Of a DNA stretch of 21,587 nucleotides, positions 18,761 through 21,587 are shown piece after piece. The stretch spans positions 8,533-30,119 of the forward strand of contig KN884538.1 in NCBI GenBank assembly GCA_000934455.1. Reading direction: 5' to 3'. Every line of letters starts with the position of its first letter. Positions within the stretch are counted from its first letter, which is position 1. The translations under genes and the position numbers were made by a program. The notes beneath the pieces were generated by a model. It had not been told where the DNA came from. It did not search any database and was given only the letters and a program-made list of their open reading frames with translations. The DNA is from Apostichopus parvimensis (taxonomy: Eukaryota > Echinodermata > Holothuroidea > Aspidochirotida > Stichopodidae).

Positions 18761-19192
18761 CAGAGTTTTGATATGCACAAGTGGGCTTTCAGAAATGTAC
18801 AGCTGATATGTACAGTAAGTGCTATAGACCTAGACAAAAATCTTGATGAGATTTTTTTATTGTGTCTTTTCACTTGAGTTATTTTAACTCTTCTTTACGA
18901 CACTTATACAAGCCAATATAAGACACTACCAACTAATATACACATCTGGACTCAAATACTCAACCATATTTTAAATATATTTTTTTTCTTTTTTCATTTT
19001 ACTCCCAAGCTACTACTGCAATTTCAAAATTGGGCTTCCAAAATAATAGGCATTTAGTTAAGATATTATCAGCTTATTTATATAGTACATTAATGTACTG
19101 TGTCCATATTAAAGGACCATGTTTGCTCTTTTCAAAATTTTCCATTTTCTTCTGCAAGTACAGCACTGTGAGGTGAATATTATGATCCTTCC
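18761..19192. other. AT-rich spacer, nothing recognised
   Basis: No coding, RNA or repeat signal could be supported. T-rich runs are at 18849-18857 and 18976-18998. Confidence 0.4.
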
Positions 19193-19697
19193 CTTTAAAG
19201 CAGGGGTTCCCTAACTGGGGTGCATGAACCCCTAGGGGGCGTGGAGTCCATCCCAGGGGGTTTGTGAGACGTTTCTGAGAGTCAAAACTAGAGTACGTTT
19301 TGTTGAACTAACATCTGATATATCATATAAGTTATTAATGTACAAAAGTCGTACCTATCGACAAACTCTTTTTGCGTTCCATACACATTTGTTGCCATAG
19401 CTGTACCGTACCGTACCGTGCATGTGATAAATAACTGAATTATGAAACAGGCACAGGCCCCATGAAGATAAAAAGCTGATCCGATCTTGAAGTTTCCAAA
19501 TAGATATTTGTTCATCTCTTGTTTTTTTTTCATTACAATATTACACTATGAACTTGATCTTTTACGAAGCACTGTTATGCGTATTATAGTATAATAATGA
19601 CTCAGATAGTGTCTCGAAAAGTTGGGGGTTCGTAGACAACTCTGACATCCACAGGGGGTTCGTGGGGGGATAAAGTTAGGGAAACCCCGCTTTAAAG
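19193..19697. mobile_element. hAT-like MITE, copy 2, perfect target duplication
   Basis: The element is 19201-19689 (489 bp), flanked by identical 8-mers ctttaaag (19193-19200 and 19690-19697). The left end CAGGGGTTCCCTAACTGGGG is identical to copy 1 at 7601. The right end has lost one base of the expected CCCTG (it reads CCCCG). It carries about 90 internal bases absent from copy 1 (about 19450-19545) and lacks the poly-C run. It has no transposase, so it depends on an autonomous hAT element elsewhere. Confidence 0.85.
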
Positions 19698-19896
19698 GGA
19701 TATATTCCTGTATTTTGACGTAACAGTTATCCTAACAGAGAGAGATATTCCAGTCTGTCAATTCAAAAATTCCAGTTCCTAACTTGAGATATGGTTGATT
19801 GAATGTAACCTAGTTTGACTTGATCAGGGCATGGATCAGAGTAGGTGGCTTGTGATGTCATCCTACTAGAGGGTTTTCAATAGGCTTAATATCCAT
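19698..19896. other. Spacer, nothing recognised
   Basis: Unique-looking AT-rich sequence between the MITE and the SINE tail. No features could be supported. Confidence 0.4.
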
Positions 19897-20169
19897 ATTG
19901 TATGTATGTATGTGTGTATGTATGTATGTTTTTTTTTGTATGTATTTTAGATCCTCCTGCAAGCAGGAACTCACAAAGAAGCCTCATTGGCTTATCAAAC
20001 CGCAAGCTGACCAAGTCATTCTTCTAGATTCATATTTAACGTCCATGATTATGAATTGTTAATTGTCAACGACTCTGTAACTGGACGACATACATTAATC
20101 TTGGAGTGACTCGAACTCGGGACCTTATGATTGAAAGGCACAAGCGTTAACCACTGAGCTAACACTCCT
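19897..20169 (-). mobile_element. tRNA-derived SINE, minus strand
   Basis: Read on the minus strand from 20168, GGAGTGTTAGCTCAGTGG is a tRNA start with an A box (TAGCTCAGTGG). The B box (GAGTTCGAGTC) follows, then CACTCC, which pairs with the first GGAGTG to re-form six of seven acceptor-stem pairs (20103-20168). The body continues to about 19950 and ends in a (TACA)n-type tail, seen on the + strand as gtatgtatgtatg (19897-19927) and a T run. A tRNA head, unrelated body and simple-repeat tail define a SINE. The anticodon loop appears to be eight bases, so this is not a functional tRNA. Confidence 0.75.
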
Positions 20170-21481
20170 ATTATAATTTTATTGTAGATTTATCCTTGAA
20201 CACTGGAATGGTTCCTTAGCTATCAATGTTCTCTAAGTTAGTTTTTAATTAAAATGCAAACTTAATGTGGAATTATTTTTGTCACTCTATGAATAAATGA
20301 CTTATATGTTTCCCCTCCCTCTACCCCCCCCCCCCCCCCACAAATATTGGAATGATCCTCTCTGCTGTTGCCGAGGTGCATTATAACCAAATATCTTGAA
20401 ATGTGAAAGGAAAAAAATCAGATCGTTGCAATCTCAATATCCTGGTCCTCATCTAGAGCATGGTTGTCTTGTAGCTAACTCATCTTGAACCAGAACAAGA
20501 AATATTTAGAAAATCTTTAAAGTAGAACAATATTTTGAGATGTGAGATTTTAACATTTCAGTACCAACACTTTGCTGTCATTTTTTGACCAGAAGTTACC
20601 ATTCTGATGCTAAAGCTTCCTTTTGAGCATGAACATGATTGAATGTTCTTTTGAAAGCTTTATTTGTTTTTTCATTAACCTTTTTTTCATTATGACATTA
20701 CTGGTATATGGATTCTCTCTGTAGTGTTCTCAAAGGTATATTGAAATTTATATTTCAACCTGCAACAGGAACTTTGTATTAGCATTTTAAGATAATTTAA
20801 GATATTTATAAAACTTTTCTCAAACATTTGTGAACGTTTTTAATTCCTGTTGTATAATATAACGCTAAGTATTACCAAAAGCAATAAAACAATAGATCAA
20901 AAGTAATTCATGCATTTGTCTTTCTTGGGGGCCAGATTTCAAGCCAGAGGAGTGATTAGGACAATGTCAGCTAATGAACGCCAATGTTAATTGGTCATTG
21001 CCGAACATGAGAGCAATATAGCAAAAGGATTTGACCAAGTCTCTATGAGATAATGCTCGATCTTTTTACATTATACCGATATGGTTGCTAACTCCTGCTG
21101 CTAACTTGAGGACACGTCGCCTCACATTTCGGTCATGGGTTCAGTTAATTAATACTGCTTCAAATCTCAATTGTTAGTTTAATTTTATCATCCCTTATCC
21201 GTTCCGTATGCTGATCTATAAATGTCTCAACAATGCCTCCTAGTTATCAATTTGCATTGTCGATCTATATTGTTTGACTCAACGCCAAGAATAACCCTCA
21301 GCACAGTTTCATGATAAGCTTTATGATCCTGTAACACGTCGCTGCGTCCATTAGTCTACAGTTGGGCACGAACAGACGGATCATCCCAGACTCAGACAAT
21401 ATATGTTATAGCTTGTCGACTTTGAACTTATCTGTTTCCTGTCAACCTTTAAATATCACCAGCCCATGGTAGTAACCCCCT
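20170..21481. other. AT-rich 3' flank, one poly-C tract
   Basis: No gene or RNA was recognised. A C16 tract lies at 20324-20339 and an AATAAA at 20883-20888. From about 20920 the sequence becomes less AT-rich, but I see no exon-like frame. Confidence 0.4.
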
Positions 21482-21587
21482 CAGCGGCGTAACGCCTATG
21501 GGCTCGGACGGGGCAAACCCAGGGGCCCCGACCAAAGGGGGCCCCCGCTGCACTGATGTACAGAACTTAGAAGAGGGGTACCCTTTT
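21482..21587. mobile_element. Left end of a GC-rich hAT-like element, cut by window edge
   Basis: An abrupt change to GC-rich DNA begins with CAGCGGCGTAACGCC and contains runs such as aggggccccgacc and ggggcccccg. The CAGCGGCGTA-type start resembles hAT-like MITE ends and the two families seen earlier in the window. The right end and target duplication lie beyond the window, so this call rests on the start and the composition shift only. Confidence 0.4.

Noticed and set aside
20103..20168. Functional tRNA gene on the minus strand
   Set aside because: The acceptor stem is mostly intact, but the anticodon loop is eight bases, the D arm is poor and a SINE body with a simple-repeat tail follows.

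Overview
The window is animal genomic DNA, most likely from an echinoderm and possibly a sea cucumber. It is AT-rich, has no operon-like gene packing, and is full of short non-autonomous transposons, tRNA-derived SINEs and minisatellites. The only gene I can support is a split gene with GT-AG introns. The echinoderm call is an inference from the style of the repeats (poly-G 'gtagcca...gggg' elements and 'taggcctaggct' runs in intron 1). The gene itself only shows that this is an animal.

The gene is on the + strand at about 5081-17928. It is an orthologue of RNF25 (AO7), an E3 ubiquitin ligase with an RWD domain followed by a RING-H2 domain. I could thread nine coding exons through it with every phase consistent: 5081-5127, 6371-6439, 7431-7533, 8363-8430, 9837-9906, 10486-10557, 13576-13671, 13971-14189 and 16690-17928. 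They encode a predicted 660-residue protein. Exons 2-9 are strong; exon 1 is a reasoned proposal. Exons 1-5 make the RWD domain, exons 6-8 the RING, exon 8 the conserved helical region after the RING, and exon 9 a long, disordered, Arg/Gly-rich and acidic tail that ends in two PPGF motifs.

Layout: 1-4880 has no recognisable gene. It holds two tRNA-derived elements (about 1220-1740), two diverged copies of an unnamed dispersed repeat (about 2280 and 3200) and a hAT-like MITE with 8-bp target duplications (3984-4314). 4880-5080 is the probable promoter. 5081-17928 is RNF25. Its introns carry a hAT-like MITE (7601-8000), a 61-bp minisatellite (10600-11660), a ~100-bp satellite rich in TGACTCA with a ~22-bp array nested inside it (12030-13465), and a ~119-bp satellite (15540-16470). 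17929-21587 is 3' UTR and intergenic DNA with a third copy of the dispersed repeat, a second copy of the intronic MITE with a perfect 8-bp target duplication (19193-19697), a minus-strand SINE (19897-20169) and the start of another GC-rich element at the right edge.

I found no new multi-gene system. The observations most worth checking are the twin PPGF (GYF-domain ligand-like) motifs at the RNF25 C-terminus, the AP-1-like satellite and nested array in intron 6, and the two MITE families with intact target-site duplications.
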